Assembly: GCA_930972465.1 (NCBI GenBank)
Contig: CAKNHF010000006.1
Coordinates: forward strand, 1 to 64,000
Reading direction: 5' to 3'
From: an uncultured Lachnospiraceae bacterium
GTDB taxonomy: Bacteria; Bacillota; Clostridia; Lachnospirales; Lachnospiraceae
Length of the DNA stretch: 64,000 nucleotides
Shown here: positions 42,259-51,913 of the stretch, one piece after another
Layout of the letters: every line of letters starts with the position of its first letter
How positions within the stretch are numbered: position 1 is the first letter of the stretch
Position numbers and translations under genes: made by a program
Notes under the pieces: generated by a model
Seen by the model: the letters and a program-made list of their open reading frames with translations, nothing else
The model's database searches: none
Told to the model about the DNA's origin: nothing

Positions 42259-42316
42259 AAAATTGGTGGAAATTTTGGTTTATTTTAAACAAATTTAATA
42301 AATGGAGGACTAGATT

Positions 42317-43756
42317 ATGAGCTACGACGCAACAGGAAACTCAGCGGGCAGACGAATCACGGCGCTGCTTGACGAGGGAAGCTTTGTTGAAATTGGCGGT
42401 GCGGTTACAGCGAGAAGCACGAATTTCAACCTGCAGGAAAAAGAAACTCCGTCTGACGGTGTTGTCACCGGATACGGAACGATCGATGGAAATCTTGTCT
42501 ATGTATACAGCCAGGATCCCTCAGTCCTTAACGGAACGATCGGAGAGATGCACGCAAAGAAAATTGTAAAAATGTACGATATGGCCATGAAGATGGGAGC
42601 CCCTGTGATCGGACTGATTGACTGTGCGGGGCTGAGACTTCAGGAAGCGACTGATGCGCTGGAGGCGTTCGGAAACCTGTATTATAAACAGTCCATGGCA
42701 TCCGGAGTGGTTCCTCAGATTGCGGCTGTTTTCGGCATGTGCGGAGGCGGTCTTGCAGTTGTTCCCGGGCTTGCTGATTTTACTTTTATGGAGAAAGAGA
42801 ACGGGAAGCTTTTCGTTAATGCTCCGAACGCGCTGGCCGGAAACGAGATTTCCAGGTGCAATACTTCAGACGCGCAATATCAGAGTACGGTAACAGGCCT
42901 TGTGGATGCTGTCGGAACGGAAGAGGAAATTCTGGGACAGATCCGTTCTCTTATATGTATGCTGCCGGCAAACTGTGAAGATGATCTTTCGTATGAACCA
43001 TGTGAAGATGATCTGAACCGGCTCTGCCCGGACCTGGCCGCTTCTGCGGAAGATGCCGTCCTGGCGCTGAGGCAGATTTCCGATAGCGGAATCTTTTTTG
43101 AGATAAAGAAGGATTATGCAAAGGAGATGGTCACAGGCTTTGTTCGTCTGAACGGTATGACGGTTGGTGCAGTTGCGAACCGTACGAAAGTGTATGGCGC
43201 AGACGGAGCGGAGGAAGCATCCTGCGACTGCGGGCTTACTGTGGACGGGTGCGGGAAGGCTGCTGACTTTGTCAATTTCTGTGATGCGTTTTCTGTTCCG
43301 GTTCTAACGCTTACTAATGTGTCAGGGTTCTCGGCTGCTGTTGAATCCGAGAAGAATATGGCACGCGCGGCGGCAAAACTGACTTATGCTTTTGCAAATG
43401 CGACTGTGCCCAAGGTGAATGTGATCGTCGGCAAGGCGTTCGGAAGCGCCTATGTGACGATGAACAGCCGTTCAATAGGAGCGGATATGGTATATGCATG
43501 GCCGACGGCTCAGATCGGAATGATGGATGCCGATATGGCGGCGCGGATCATGTATCCGGATGCAGGGACAGCCGAGCTCAGGGAAAAATCCGCCGAATAC
43601 CGTCTTCTTCAGTCCAGTCCGGAATCCGCGGCGGGAAGAGGTTACGTGGATGCGGTCATTGAACCGCAGGATACGAGAAAATACGTGATCGGAGCATTTG
43701 AGATGCTTTTTACAAAGAGAGAGGGACGTCCGGACAAAAAACACGGTACGGTTTAG
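42317..43756 (+). CDS. mmdA: Acyl-CoA carboxyltransferase, MmdA/12S-like
   Basis: A 479-residue carboxyltransferase of the crotonase-like fold with two halves. The N-terminal half has the CoA-site pattern GMCGGGLAVVPGLADF and the second half carries the IVGKAFGSAYVTMNSRSIGADMVYAWPTAQIGMM segment. Relatives are the alpha subunit of methylmalonyl-CoA decarboxylase, the 12S subunit of transcarboxylase and propionyl-CoA carboxylase beta. Substrate is uncertain, as the sequence is divergent and slightly short. It leads the operon with biotin carrier, pump and OadA-like genes. GGAGG precedes the ATG. Confidence 0.82.
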   Translation: MSYDATGNSAGRRITALLDEGSFVEIGGAVTARSTNFNLQEKETPSDGVVTGYGTIDGNLVYVYSQDPSVLNGTIGEMHAKKIVKMYDMAMKMGAPVIGLIDCAGLRLQEATDALEAFGNLYYKQSMASGVVPQIAAVFGMCGGGLAVVPGLADFTFMEKENGKLFVNAPNALAGNEISRCNTSDAQYQSTVTGLVDAVGTEEEILGQIRSLICMLPANCEDDLSYEPCEDDLNRLCPDLAASAEDAVLALRQISDSGIFFEIKKDYAKEMVTGFVRLNGMTVGAVANRTKVYGADGAEEASCDCGLTVDGCGKAADFVNFCDAFSVPVLTLTNVSGFSAAVESEKNMARAAAKLTYAFANATVPKVNVIVGKAFGSAYVTMNSRSIGADMVYAWPTAQIGMMDADMAARIMYPDAGTAELREKSAEYRLLQSSPESAAGRGYVDAVIEPQDTRKYVIGAFEMLFTKREGRPDKKHGTV

Positions 43757-43770
43757 TGAGGTGAGGCGAA

Positions 43771-44541
43771 GTGAAGAAGAAAATCAGTTTATTGGGACTT
43801 GTCCTCATCCTTGTTCTCGGATTTACAGGATGCAGCAGGTCCACGATGGAATATGATCAGACGGAACTTGAGCAGTATGCCAATTTTATCGTCCAGAACT
43901 TCAGCGGACTTCCCGATGAACAGCTGGACAGTTTTTCTGAAATATCTGAACTGGAGCTGGATCTGACACTGCTGAATGCAGGTGTGCCGATCTCGGGAGA
44001 AGATTTTCTGACCATGATTGATGCATGGCAGGCCGGAGAGGAAGAGTGCGGCGCATTTATCGGAATTGGAGAATATACTGCGGAGACGACAAATGACGGT
44101 GTGACACTTTCGGCGGAAGCTGAATATGAAGACAGAAACGCAACCATAGAATTCGCATTTGATGATGAAATGAATATGGAGAGCATCACCGTGAGTGCGG
44201 ATTATACGACCGGAGAGATACTTCAGAAAGCGGGCCTTAATACGATCCTCGGGATGGGAACCGTATTTGTCGTTCTGATATTCCTGTCTTTCGTCATCTG
44301 GCTCCTGAAATTTATTCCGGTTCTTGAAACAAGGTTCCGGAAAAGCGGAGATGCGGAAGATACGGCTCAGACACCGGACGAAGAACCGGAGCGGCTGCAG
44401 CCTGCCGCGGAGGAGATAAATCCTTCGGAAGATGAAGAGCTCGCTGCGGTGATAGCAGCGGCCATCGCGGCGGCGGAAGGGACTTCCACAGACGGATTTG
44501 TTGTAAGATCAATCAGAAGAAGAAAATCAAATAAATGGTAA
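43771..44541 (+). CDS. oadG: OadG-like gamma subunit with an extra N-terminal outer domain
   Basis: A 256-residue protein. Residues 1-21 look like a lipoprotein signal ending GFTGC; about 22-155 form an acidic domain outside the membrane. A single helix (158-180, GMGTVFVVLIFLSFVIWLL) is the OadG-like part, followed by a charged tail with Ala/Glu-rich AAIAAAEGTSTDGFVVRSI. Ordinary OadG proteins are about 80-120 residues and lack the front domain. It should hold the carboxyltransferase near the pump. GTG start with GAGGTGAGG upstream; the end overlaps bases before the biotin-carrier gene. Confidence 0.72.
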   Translation: MKKKISLLGLVLILVLGFTGCSRSTMEYDQTELEQYANFIVQNFSGLPDEQLDSFSEISELELDLTLLNAGVPISGEDFLTMIDAWQAGEEECGAFIGIGEYTAETTNDGVTLSAEAEYEDRNATIEFAFDDEMNMESITVSADYTTGEILQKAGLNTILGMGTVFVVLIFLSFVIWLLKFIPVLETRFRKSGDAEDTAQTPDEEPERLQPAAEEINPSEDEELAAVIAAAIAAAEGTSTDGFVVRSIRRRKSNKW

Positions 44542-44558
44542 AACAGGAGGACCAGAAA

Positions 44559-44936
44559 ATGAAAAGCTATACGATTACAGTGAACGGAAATGTATATGAT
44601 GTGACAGTGGAAGAGAAGAGTGCTTCTCAGACAGCGCCGGCCGCAGCTGCGCCTGCGGCGGTTCCGAAAATGCCGGCGGCGCAGCCACCGGTTCAGGCTC
44701 CGGCTCAGAAAGCAGCGGCGGGAAAGATTCAGGTAAAGGCGGGAGCGGCCGGGAAAGTGTACCAGATTCCGACGACTGTAGGGCAGAGTGTTCAGCCCGG
44801 GGATGCGGTTGTTATTATTGAGGCTATGAAAATGGAGATCCCGGTTGTTGCTCCGGAAGCCGGTACTGTTGCCAGCATCGATGTGGCAGTGGGAGATGCG
44901 GTAGAGGCAGGAGCGGTACTTGCTACATTAAATTAG
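44559..44936 (+). CDS. Biotin carrier protein of the decarboxylase
   Basis: A 125-residue protein. An N-terminal beta segment (SYTITVNGNVYDVTVEE) and an Ala/Pro-rich flexible linker (25-55) lead to a biotinyl domain with EAMKMEIP, K91 being the biotin site. It carries CO2 between carboxyltransferase and pump. ATG 44559 follows AGGAGG; the earlier in-frame ATG at 44535 lies before that site. Confidence 0.93.
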   Translation: MKSYTITVNGNVYDVTVEEKSASQTAPAAAAPAAVPKMPAAQPPVQAPAQKAAAGKIQVKAGAAGKVYQIPTTVGQSVQPGDAVVIIEAMKMEIPVVAPEAGTVASIDVAVGDAVEAGAVLATLN

Positions 44937-44957
44937 TTCTTCCGGGAGGTTTGACAG

Positions 44958-46109
44958 ATGGAATATATTTCAAATACACTGGGGAATCTTGTGGAGCAGA
45001 CTGCTTTCATGAATCTGACCTGGGGAAATCTGGTTATGATCGGCGTCGCCTGCATCTTTCTCTATCTTGCAATCAGGCACGGCTTTGAGCCGCTGCTGCT
45101 TGTTCCGATCGCCTTCGGCATGCTTCTGGTTAATATTTATCCGGATATTATGATCAGTCCCGAAGAGGCGTCTAATGGAACAGGAGGTCTGCTTTATTAT
45201 TTTTATGTACTTGACGAGTGGTCGATCCTTCCGTCTCTGATCTTCCTTGGAGTCGGCGCGATGACGGATTTCGGACCGTTGATCGCAAATCCGAAGAGCT
45301 TTCTTCTGGGAGCGGCCGCGCAGTTTGGAATTTTTGCGGCATATCTGGGCGCCATGGCAATGGGCTTTTCCGACAGAGCGGCGGCGGCGATTTCGATCAT
45401 AGGAGGAGCTGACGGTCCTACTTCCATTTTCCTTGCCGGAAAGCTGGAACAGACTGCGATTCTCGGGCCGATCGCAGTGGCGGCTTACTCGTATATGTCC
45501 CTGGTTCCGATAATCCAGCCGCCCATCATGAAACTGCTCACGACCGAAAAAGAGCGCAAGATTAAGATGGAGCAGCTTCGTCCCGTATCGAAACTGGAGA
45601 GAATTCTGTTTCCGGTTATCATCACGATTGTGGTCTGCGTGATCCTTCCGACAACGGCTCCGCTGGTCGGTATGCTCATGCTGGGCAACTTGTTTAAGGA
45701 GTCCGGAGTAGTCCGGCAGCTGACAGATACGGCGGCAAATGTACTGATGTATATCGTAGTTATTCTGCTGGGAACTTCGGTTGGCGCTACGACAAGTGCC
45801 GAGGCATTTCTGAACTGGGATACGATCAAGATTGTGATTCTGGGACTGATCGCTTTTGCGTTTGGAACTGCTGCCGGCGTTCTGTTCGGAAAACTGATGT
45901 GCTGGGCAACCAAGGGCAAGGTGAATCCGTTGATCGGCTCGGCAGGTGTATCGGCCGTTCCCATGGCTGCAAGAGTTTCTCAGAAGGTAGGTGCGGAGGC
46001 CGATCCTACCAACTTCCTTCTGATGCATGCAATGGGACCGAATGTTGCCGGCGTTATCGGTACTGCTGTGGTAGCGGGAACATTTATGGCAATCTTCGGC
46101 GTTAAGTAG
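44958..46109 (+). CDS. oadB: Na+-translocating decarboxylase beta subunit
   Basis: A 383-residue protein with about nine membrane helices. The key [15 protein letters not shown] segment, with the aspartate that binds Na+ in OadB/MmdB/GcdB, is near 150. It decarboxylates carboxybiotin and pumps Na+ outward. GGGAGG precedes the ATG. Length is normal. The subunit is common to oxaloacetate, methylmalonyl-CoA and glutaconyl-CoA decarboxylases, so it does not define the substrate. Confidence 0.95.
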   Translation: MEYISNTLGNLVEQTAFMNLTWGNLVMIGVACIFLYLAIRHGFEPLLLVPIAFGMLLVNIYPDIMISPEEASNGTGGLLYYFYVLDEWSILPSLIFLGVGAMTDFGPLIANPKSFLLGAAAQFGIFAAYLGAMAMGFSDRAAAAISIIGGADGPTSIFLAGKLEQTAILGPIAVAAYSYMSLVPIIQPPIMKLLTTEKERKIKMEQLRPVSKLERILFPVIITIVVCVILPTTAPLVGMLMLGNLFKESGVVRQLTDTAANVLMYIVVILLGTSVGATTSAEAFLNWDTIKIVILGLIAFAFGTAAGVLFGKLMCWATKGKVNPLIGSAGVSAVPMAARVSQKVGAEADPTNFLLMHAMGPNVAGVIGTAVVAGTFMAIFGVK

Positions 46110-46129
46110 TTATTATGGAGGAAAAATAA

Positions 46130-47545
46130 ATGGCAGAAATAGAAAAAAAACCGGTTAAGATTACAGAGACGATTCTTCGTGATGCACACCAGTCTCTGAT
46201 CGCCACAAGAATGACAACAGAACAGATGCTTCCGATTGTTGATAAGATGGACAAAGTAGGGTACCACGCGGTCGAATGCTGGGGCGGCGCAACATTTGAT
46301 GCATCTCTGCGTTTCCTTAAAGAGGATCCGTGGGAGAGGCTGAGAAAGTTCCGCGACGGATTCAAGCATACAAAGCTTCAGATGCTCTTCCGCGGACAGA
46401 ATATTCTCGGATATCGCCCCTATGCCGACGATGTGGTGGAATATTTTGTGCAGAAATCCGCCGCCAATGGAATTGATATCATACGTATCTTTGACTGCCT
46501 GAACGATATCCGGAATCTTCAGACAGCGGTTACGGCTGCGAATAAGGAGAAGGCTCATGCGCAGGTGGCAATGTCCTATACCCTGGGGGACGCCTATACT
46601 CTGGATTACTGGGTGGATCTTGCAAAGCGAATCGAAGACATGGGTGCCAACTCTATCTGTGTCAAAGATATGGCAGGACTTCTTTGTCCGTATCAGGCTA
46701 CTGAGCTGGTTACGGCTCTGAAAGGAGCGGTCAGCATCCCAATAGAAATGCACACACATTATACATCGGGAGTCGCCTCAATGACATATATGAAAGCTGT
46801 TGAGGCCGGGGCGGATATCATCGATACCGCAATTTCTCCGTTTGCACTGGGAACATCTCAGCCCGCGACGGAAGTTATGGTGGAGACCTTTAAAGGAACG
46901 CCTTGCGATACAGGTCTGGATCAGAATCTTCTGGCCGAGATTGCGGACTATTTCAGACCGATCAAGGATGAAGCGTTAAAGAGCGGGCTTCTTAATCCTA
47001 CAAATCTGGGTGTGAATATCAAGACGCTGCTTTATCAGGTGCCGGGAGGCATGCTCTCCAACCTTACTTCTCAGCTCAAGGAGCAGGGAGCAGAGGAGCG
47101 TTTCTACGATGTGCTTGAGGAAGTTCCCAGGGTCCGCAGAGATCTCGGCGAGCCGCCGCTTGTTACACCTTCTTCTCAGATTGTCGGCACACAGGCTGTG
47201 CTGAACGTTCTGATGGGGGAACGTTATAAAGTGGCGACAAAAGAGACAAAAGATATACTGGCAGGAAAATACGGCGCAACTGTGAAACCCGTCAATAAAG
47301 ATCTTCAGAAGAAAATCCTGGGCGAAGATGCTGAAATTATCACATGCCGTCCGGCTGATCTCATCCCGAACGAGCTCGATACACTTCGTAAAGAGTGCGA
47401 ACGCTGGATCCAGCAGGATGAAGATGTCCTAACGTATGCATTGTTCCCGCAGGTGGCGGTGGACTTCTTTAAATATCGAGAAGCACAGCAGACGAAAATT
47501 GATGAGACTGTTGCAGACACAGAGAATGGAGCATACCCTGTATAA
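46130..47545 (+). CDS. oadA: Oxaloacetate decarboxylase alpha/PycB-type carboxyltransferase
   Basis: A 471-residue enzyme of the DRE-TIM family. LRDAHQSLIATRM (about 16-28) holds the catalytic D-H-Q, the carbamylated lysine is in ICVKDMAGL near 184, and the metal histidines are in EMHTHYTSG near 209. Followed by the PYC_OADA domain (ADIIDTA, TNLGVNIKTLLYQVPGGMLSNL). It lacks its own biotin domain, so it must use the carrier encoded at 44559. It moves CO2 between pyruvate/oxaloacetate and biotin. AGGA precedes the ATG. Confidence 0.93.
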   Translation: MAEIEKKPVKITETILRDAHQSLIATRMTTEQMLPIVDKMDKVGYHAVECWGGATFDASLRFLKEDPWERLRKFRDGFKHTKLQMLFRGQNILGYRPYADDVVEYFVQKSAANGIDIIRIFDCLNDIRNLQTAVTAANKEKAHAQVAMSYTLGDAYTLDYWVDLAKRIEDMGANSICVKDMAGLLCPYQATELVTALKGAVSIPIEMHTHYTSGVASMTYMKAVEAGADIIDTAISPFALGTSQPATEVMVETFKGTPCDTGLDQNLLAEIADYFRPIKDEALKSGLLNPTNLGVNIKTLLYQVPGGMLSNLTSQLKEQGAEERFYDVLEEVPRVRRDLGEPPLVTPSSQIVGTQAVLNVLMGERYKVATKETKDILAGKYGATVKPVNKDLQKKILGEDAEIITCRPADLIPNELDTLRKECERWIQQDEDVLTYALFPQVAVDFFKYREAQQTKIDETVADTENGAYPV

Positions 47546-47604
47546 TTCCGGTCATTTCTGTTTAAAATTTAATAAGATTATCAGAGAAGTTCAGTGACAA
47601 AAGA

Positions 47605-47647
47605 TCAGAAAGCGGAGACTGCCTGAAAAGGCTGCTCCGCTTTCTGA
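47605..47647. terminator. Hairpin at the end of the decarboxylase operon
   Basis: Perfect 13-bp stem (TCAGAAAGCGGAG with its complement) around a 17-base loop. The following bases are ATATTC and not a T-run, so termination may be only partial. Confidence 0.6.
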
Positions 47648-47666
47648 ATATTCAGACAACGGTCGA

Positions 47667-47708
47667 CACAGGGGTCAGGCCCCTTTGCAAAGGGGCCTGA
47701 CCCCTGTG
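47667..47708. repeat. Perfect 42-bp palindrome of REP type
   Basis: Two 21-base arms beginning CACAGGGGTCAGGCCCC meet without a spacer. No T-run follows. The GGGGTCAGGCCCC core resembles palindromes spread by RAYT (IS200-like) transposases. It lies between convergent-free genes, in the intergenic gap. Confidence 0.7.
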
Positions 47709-47779
47709 AAAATTTATTGTTTTAGAAATATTTTAGTGTTATGATAGGAATGAATTTTGCTGACAGGAGGCTCTTTTGT

Positions 47780-49567
47780 ATGAAAATTTGTGAAAGGATA
47801 GATGCTCTTCGCCGCGAGATGGAGAGGGAAGGCATGGATATTTATATCGTTCCTACGGCGGATTATCATCACAGTGAATATGTGGGGGAATATTTTAAAG
47901 TCAGACAGTTTCTTACAGGCTTTACCGGATCGGCAGGTACTGCAGTGGTTACGAAAGACAAGGCCGGACTCTGGACGGACGGGAGATATTTTATCCAGGC
48001 AGACAGGCAGCTCAGGGGAAGCGGAATTGAACTTTACCGTATGGGAGAACCCGGAGTGGATACGATCGTGGAATTCGTCAGAAAGGAACTGCCTCGTGGA
48101 GGCGTGATCGGTTTTGACGGACGGACTGTGGGGCTTGCAGAGGGAAGAAAATACGAACGGATCGCGGAAGAGAATAACGGAAGTATGAACTACGGCCATG
48201 ATCTTGGAGGAAGGATCTGGGAAAACCGGCCCGAGATGTCAAAAGAAAAGGCGTTCCTGCTTGACGTCAGATACTCAGGTGAGACCGCAGGAGCCAAACT
48301 TGGACGAATTCGCGAAAAGATGACGGAATATGGTGCGGATGTTCACATTCTGTCCAGTCTGGATGATATTGCATGGACATTGAATATCCGGGGCGGAGAC
48401 GTCGCTTACTGCCCTCTGGTGCTTTCCTATGCCGTGATCTGTATGGATCACGTGGACCTGTATGCGGACAGCGGAAAGTTTTCGGAAGAGATCATGAGTA
48501 GTTTTGCAGAGAATGATATCCGCGTGTACCCTTATGAACAGATTTATGAAAATGTGAAAAATATAGAAGATGATGCTGCAATTCTGATTGACCCGGAGAG
48601 AACCAGTTACACCCTTTATAAAAATCTTCCGGAGCATGCAACGGTTATTGAAGCACAGAATCCGTCGGTTCTGATGAAATCCGCGAAAAATGATACAGAG
48701 GCAGAAAATATCAGGAAAGCGCATCTGAAAGACGGTATCGCCCATACACGGTTCATGTACTGGGTGAAGAAAAATATCGGGAAAATACCGATGACAGAGA
48801 TATCTGCATCTGATAAACTGGAAGAGTTCCGCTCAGAACAGGAAGGATATCTCGGGGCCAGCTTTGCTCCCATAAGCGCGTTTGCCGATCACGGAGCAGT
48901 CATTCATTACAGCGCGACCGAGGAGTCAAATGCAGAGCTGAAGGAAGGAAAACTGTTCCTTACAGACACCGGCGGGCACTACTGGGAGGGGTCTACCGAC
49001 ATTACCAGGACAATCGCGCTGGGGAAAGTCAGCCGCAGGGAGAAAGAACATTTTACTCTTGTGGCAAGAGCAATGCTGCGACTTGCGAATACTGTATTTC
49101 TTCACGGATGCACAGGGGCGAATCTTGACTGTATTGCAAGAGAGATTTTCTGGAAAGAAAGACTGAACTTCAACCATGGCACAGGACATGGAGTGGGCTA
49201 TCTGATGAATATCCATGAGGCGCCAGTCAATTTCCGGTGGAAGGAAGGAAACGTTCCGGCGCAGCCTCTTGAGAAGAATATGGTGATATCAGATGAACCG
49301 GGAATCTATATCGAGGATTCCCATGGGATACGTCTGGAAAATCTTCTCCTTGTACAGGAAGATGAGGAGAACGAGTATGGACAGTTTATGAAATTTGAGA
49401 TTTTGACCTATGTGCCGATCGATCTTGATGCCCTGATCCCGGAGCTGATGACGCAGGAAGAACGGGAAATGCTCAATGAGTATCACAGCAAAGTGTATGA
49501 GCTGATCGGTCCTCACCTCAATGAGGAGGAACGCACCTGGCTGAAAGAATATACACGACCGGTTTAA
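47780..49567 (+). CDS. pepP: M24-family Xaa-Pro aminopeptidase
   Basis: A 595-residue metallopeptidase of the three-domain type. Two creatinase-like N-terminal domains (for example TADYHHSEYVGEYF and FTGSAGTAVVT) precede the M24 core. The metal ligands are in LTDTGGHYWEGSTDITRT, NHGTGHGVGYLMNIHE, SDEPGIY and MKFEIL. It removes N-terminal residues before proline. ATG 47780 has AGGAGG at eight bases; a TTG-like start at 47741 is upstream of that site. Confidence 0.93.
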   Translation: MKICERIDALRREMEREGMDIYIVPTADYHHSEYVGEYFKVRQFLTGFTGSAGTAVVTKDKAGLWTDGRYFIQADRQLRGSGIELYRMGEPGVDTIVEFVRKELPRGGVIGFDGRTVGLAEGRKYERIAEENNGSMNYGHDLGGRIWENRPEMSKEKAFLLDVRYSGETAGAKLGRIREKMTEYGADVHILSSLDDIAWTLNIRGGDVAYCPLVLSYAVICMDHVDLYADSGKFSEEIMSSFAENDIRVYPYEQIYENVKNIEDDAAILIDPERTSYTLYKNLPEHATVIEAQNPSVLMKSAKNDTEAENIRKAHLKDGIAHTRFMYWVKKNIGKIPMTEISASDKLEEFRSEQEGYLGASFAPISAFADHGAVIHYSATEESNAELKEGKLFLTDTGGHYWEGSTDITRTIALGKVSRREKEHFTLVARAMLRLANTVFLHGCTGANLDCIAREIFWKERLNFNHGTGHGVGYLMNIHEAPVNFRWKEGNVPAQPLEKNMVISDEPGIYIEDSHGIRLENLLLVQEDEENEYGQFMKFEILTYVPIDLDALIPELMTQEEREMLNEYHSKVYELIGPHLNEEERTWLKEYTRPV

Positions 49568-49595
49568 ATGAGTTTATGACAAGGAAACATGGAGA

Positions 49596-50546
49596 ATGGA
49601 ACCAACAGAAAATACGACGAATGAACTGATCGTCAGAATTGAATCAAAATATTCAAAATTAAGCAAAGGACAGAAACGTCTTGCGGATTATGTGTGTAAA
49701 AATTATGACAAAGCAGTCTTTCTGACGGCGGCCCGTCTGGGAGAAATTGTCGGAGTCAGTGAATCCACCGTGGTACGTTTTGCCACCCAGCTTGGATATA
49801 AGGGATATCCCGGATTTCAGAAGGCGCTGGAGGAACTGGTGAGAAATAAACTGAATTCTATCCAGAGAATGGAAGTTACTTACGGAAGGATCACCCAGAG
49901 TGAGATCCTTGAAACCGTACTTCACTCGGATATAGAAAAGATCAAGCAGACACTATCGGCTATTGATCACAAGGCGTTTAATCTTGCCATTGATACAATA
50001 CTCGGAGCGGAAAAAATATATGTCATCGGGATAAGAAGCTGTGCTCCGCTTGCCTCTTTCCTCAGCTTTTATCTGAATCTGGTATGTGACGATGTGACGA
50101 CGGTGACAACAAACAGTTCGAGTGAAATATTCGAACAGCTGATCCGGATCAATGAAAAGGATGTCATCATCGGCATCAGTTTTCCGAGGTATTCCATGCG
50201 CACGCTGAAAGCCCTTGAATTTGCAAGCAACCGGAAAGCAAAAGTGATCACTCTGACGGACAGCATACATTCACCCATGAATCTGTATTCATCCTGCAAT
50301 CTGATTGCACGCAGTGATATGGCATCCATTGTCGACTCCCTTGTGGCGCCTCTGAGCGTGATCAATGCACTCATTGTTGCGCTCTGTATGAAAAAGCAGA
50401 AAGAAGTGGTGAGCACTCTGGAAACGCTGGAGGAAATCTGGGACGAGTATCAGGTGTACAGCGGGGATGAACTGAATCCGGTAAGCGGAACGGTTTCTGT
50501 AGAACAGGGGGAAGAAGACGCGGGAGGCAGTGAGAAAGATGAGTAG
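49596..50546 (+). CDS. MurR/RpiR-family transcriptional regulator
   Basis: A 316-residue regulator with an N-terminal HTH_6 domain (LSKGQKRLADYVCKNYDKAVFLTAARLGEIVGVSESTVVRFATQLGYKGYPGFQKAL) and a C-terminal SIS sugar-phosphate domain (IYVIGIRSCAPLASFLSFYL, VIGISFPRYS). The ligand is probably a sugar phosphate, unknown here. It follows the aminopeptidase by 28 bases and overlaps the next gene by eight bases, so the two are likely co-transcribed. Confidence 0.9.
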   Translation: MEPTENTTNELIVRIESKYSKLSKGQKRLADYVCKNYDKAVFLTAARLGEIVGVSESTVVRFATQLGYKGYPGFQKALEELVRNKLNSIQRMEVTYGRITQSEILETVLHSDIEKIKQTLSAIDHKAFNLAIDTILGAEKIYVIGIRSCAPLASFLSFYLNLVCDDVTTVTTNSSSEIFEQLIRINEKDVIIGISFPRYSMRTLKALEFASNRKAKVITLTDSIHSPMNLYSSCNLIARSDMASIVDSLVAPLSVINALIVALCMKKQKEVVSTLETLEEIWDEYQVYSGDELNPVSGTVSVEQGEEDAGGSEKDE

Positions 50547-51792
50547 GGTAATTGTGATAGGAGGGGGAGCCGCAGGGATGATGGCCGCTGCCGCTGCCGC
50601 TGCCGCCGGCTGCGGCTGTGATGTATGCCTTCTGGAGAAAAATGAAAAGCTTGGTAAAAAGCTGTTTATTACGGGGAAGGGACGCTGCAATCTGACGAAT
50701 GTTGCGGAGATTCAGGATTTTTTCCGTGCGGTAATCAGCAACCCGAAGTTTTTATACAGCAGTTTTTACAGCTTTACCAATGAACAGGCGATCGATTATT
50801 TTGAAAATCTCGGGGTGAAGACAAAGACTGAGCGGGGAGGACGGGTCTTTCCCCTCTCTGATCATTCGTCCGATGTCATCAGCGCCCTGAGCAGGGAACT
50901 GACCAGACTTAAGGCAGATGTACGTCTTCATGCCGAAGTAAAAGGACTGCTGACAGAAGAAGGGAAAGTAAAAGGCGTGCTTCTTGCGTCGGGAAAAAGG
51001 ATATATGCAGATGCGGTTATTGTCGCAACCGGAGGAATATCTTATCCGTCTACAGGTTCCACCGGGGACGGATATCGGTTTGCTCAGGAATGCGGGCATA
51101 AGGTGACAGAGCTGACCCCATCTCTTGTTCCAATGGAAGTGAAAGAAGAATATGCGGAAGAACTGATGGGACTGTCCCTGAGAAATATTGAGATCAGGAT
51201 CACCGACGGGAAAAAGAAGCTGTATGAGGAGTTCGGAGAAATGCTTTTTACGCATTACGGTGTCACCGGGCCGGTCATCTTAAGCGCCAGCAGTATTGTC
51301 GGAAGACGGCTGAAAGAGAAAGAACTGACCCTTCATATTGACCTGAAGCCGGCTCTCACCGAAGAACAATTGGACAAAAGAGTGCTGAGAGAGTTTGAGG
51401 CAAATCATAACCGGCAGTTCAAAAATTCTGTGGACAGTCTGTTCCCGTCCCGGCTCAGGCCTGTGATGGTGGAACTCTCAGGAATTCCCGGGGATAAGAA
51501 AGTTCATGAGATCACAAAAGAAGAACGCGGCCGTTTTGTCCGGCTCATCAAAGATTTCACGATGACTCTGACGAATCTCCGAGGATTCAATGAAGCGATT
51601 ATTACAAAGGGCGGTGTGTCCGTAAAAGAGATCGATCCGGGAACTATGGAGTCAAAAAAGATACAGGGACTTTATTTTGCCGGAGAAGTCCTGGATCTTG
51701 ACGCGCTGACCGGCGGGTATAATCTGCAGATTGCATGGTCTACAGGATATCTGGCGGGAATCAATGCTGCAGAGCATGTCTGCGTTTCCTGA
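50539..51792 (+). CDS. HI0933-family flavoprotein (BaiN-like)
   Basis: A 417-residue FAD protein. The dinucleotide site is VIVIGGGAAGMMAAAAAAAAGC (2-23), followed by GKKLFITGKGRCNLTN, ATGGISYPSTGSTGDGY, and GEVLDLDALTGGYNLQIAWSTG at the end. The family includes BaiN, implicated in bile-acid reduction, and proteins of unknown role. No bile-acid genes are nearby. ATG 50539 follows GGGAGG at ten bases. The N-terminal repeat of GCC/GCT codons (AAAAAAAA) is low-complexity. Confidence 0.88.
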   Translation: MSRVIVIGGGAAGMMAAAAAAAAGCGCDVCLLEKNEKLGKKLFITGKGRCNLTNVAEIQDFFRAVISNPKFLYSSFYSFTNEQAIDYFENLGVKTKTERGGRVFPLSDHSSDVISALSRELTRLKADVRLHAEVKGLLTEEGKVKGVLLASGKRIYADAVIVATGGISYPSTGSTGDGYRFAQECGHKVTELTPSLVPMEVKEEYAEELMGLSLRNIEIRITDGKKKLYEEFGEMLFTHYGVTGPVILSASSIVGRRLKEKELTLHIDLKPALTEEQLDKRVLREFEANHNRQFKNSVDSLFPSRLRPVMVELSGIPGDKKVHEITKEERGRFVRLIKDFTMTLTNLRGFNEAIITKGGVSVKEIDPGTMESKKIQGLYFAGEVLDLDALTGGYNLQIAWSTGYLAGINAAEHVCVS

Positions 51793-51913
51793 CAAAGGAG
51801 ATCCTGACAGGGAACAGACTGACAGACAACAGGCTGCAGAAACAGGGAAGAACGGTTTTTCAAAGACAGATTATATAAAGAAGACATATTATGCTTGATG
51901 TATGGAGGAAAAA

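Noticed and set aside
44970-46028. 352-codon minus-strand frame opposite oadB
   Set aside because: Very rich in Arg, His and Gln, typical of antisense of membrane proteins; no ribosome site.
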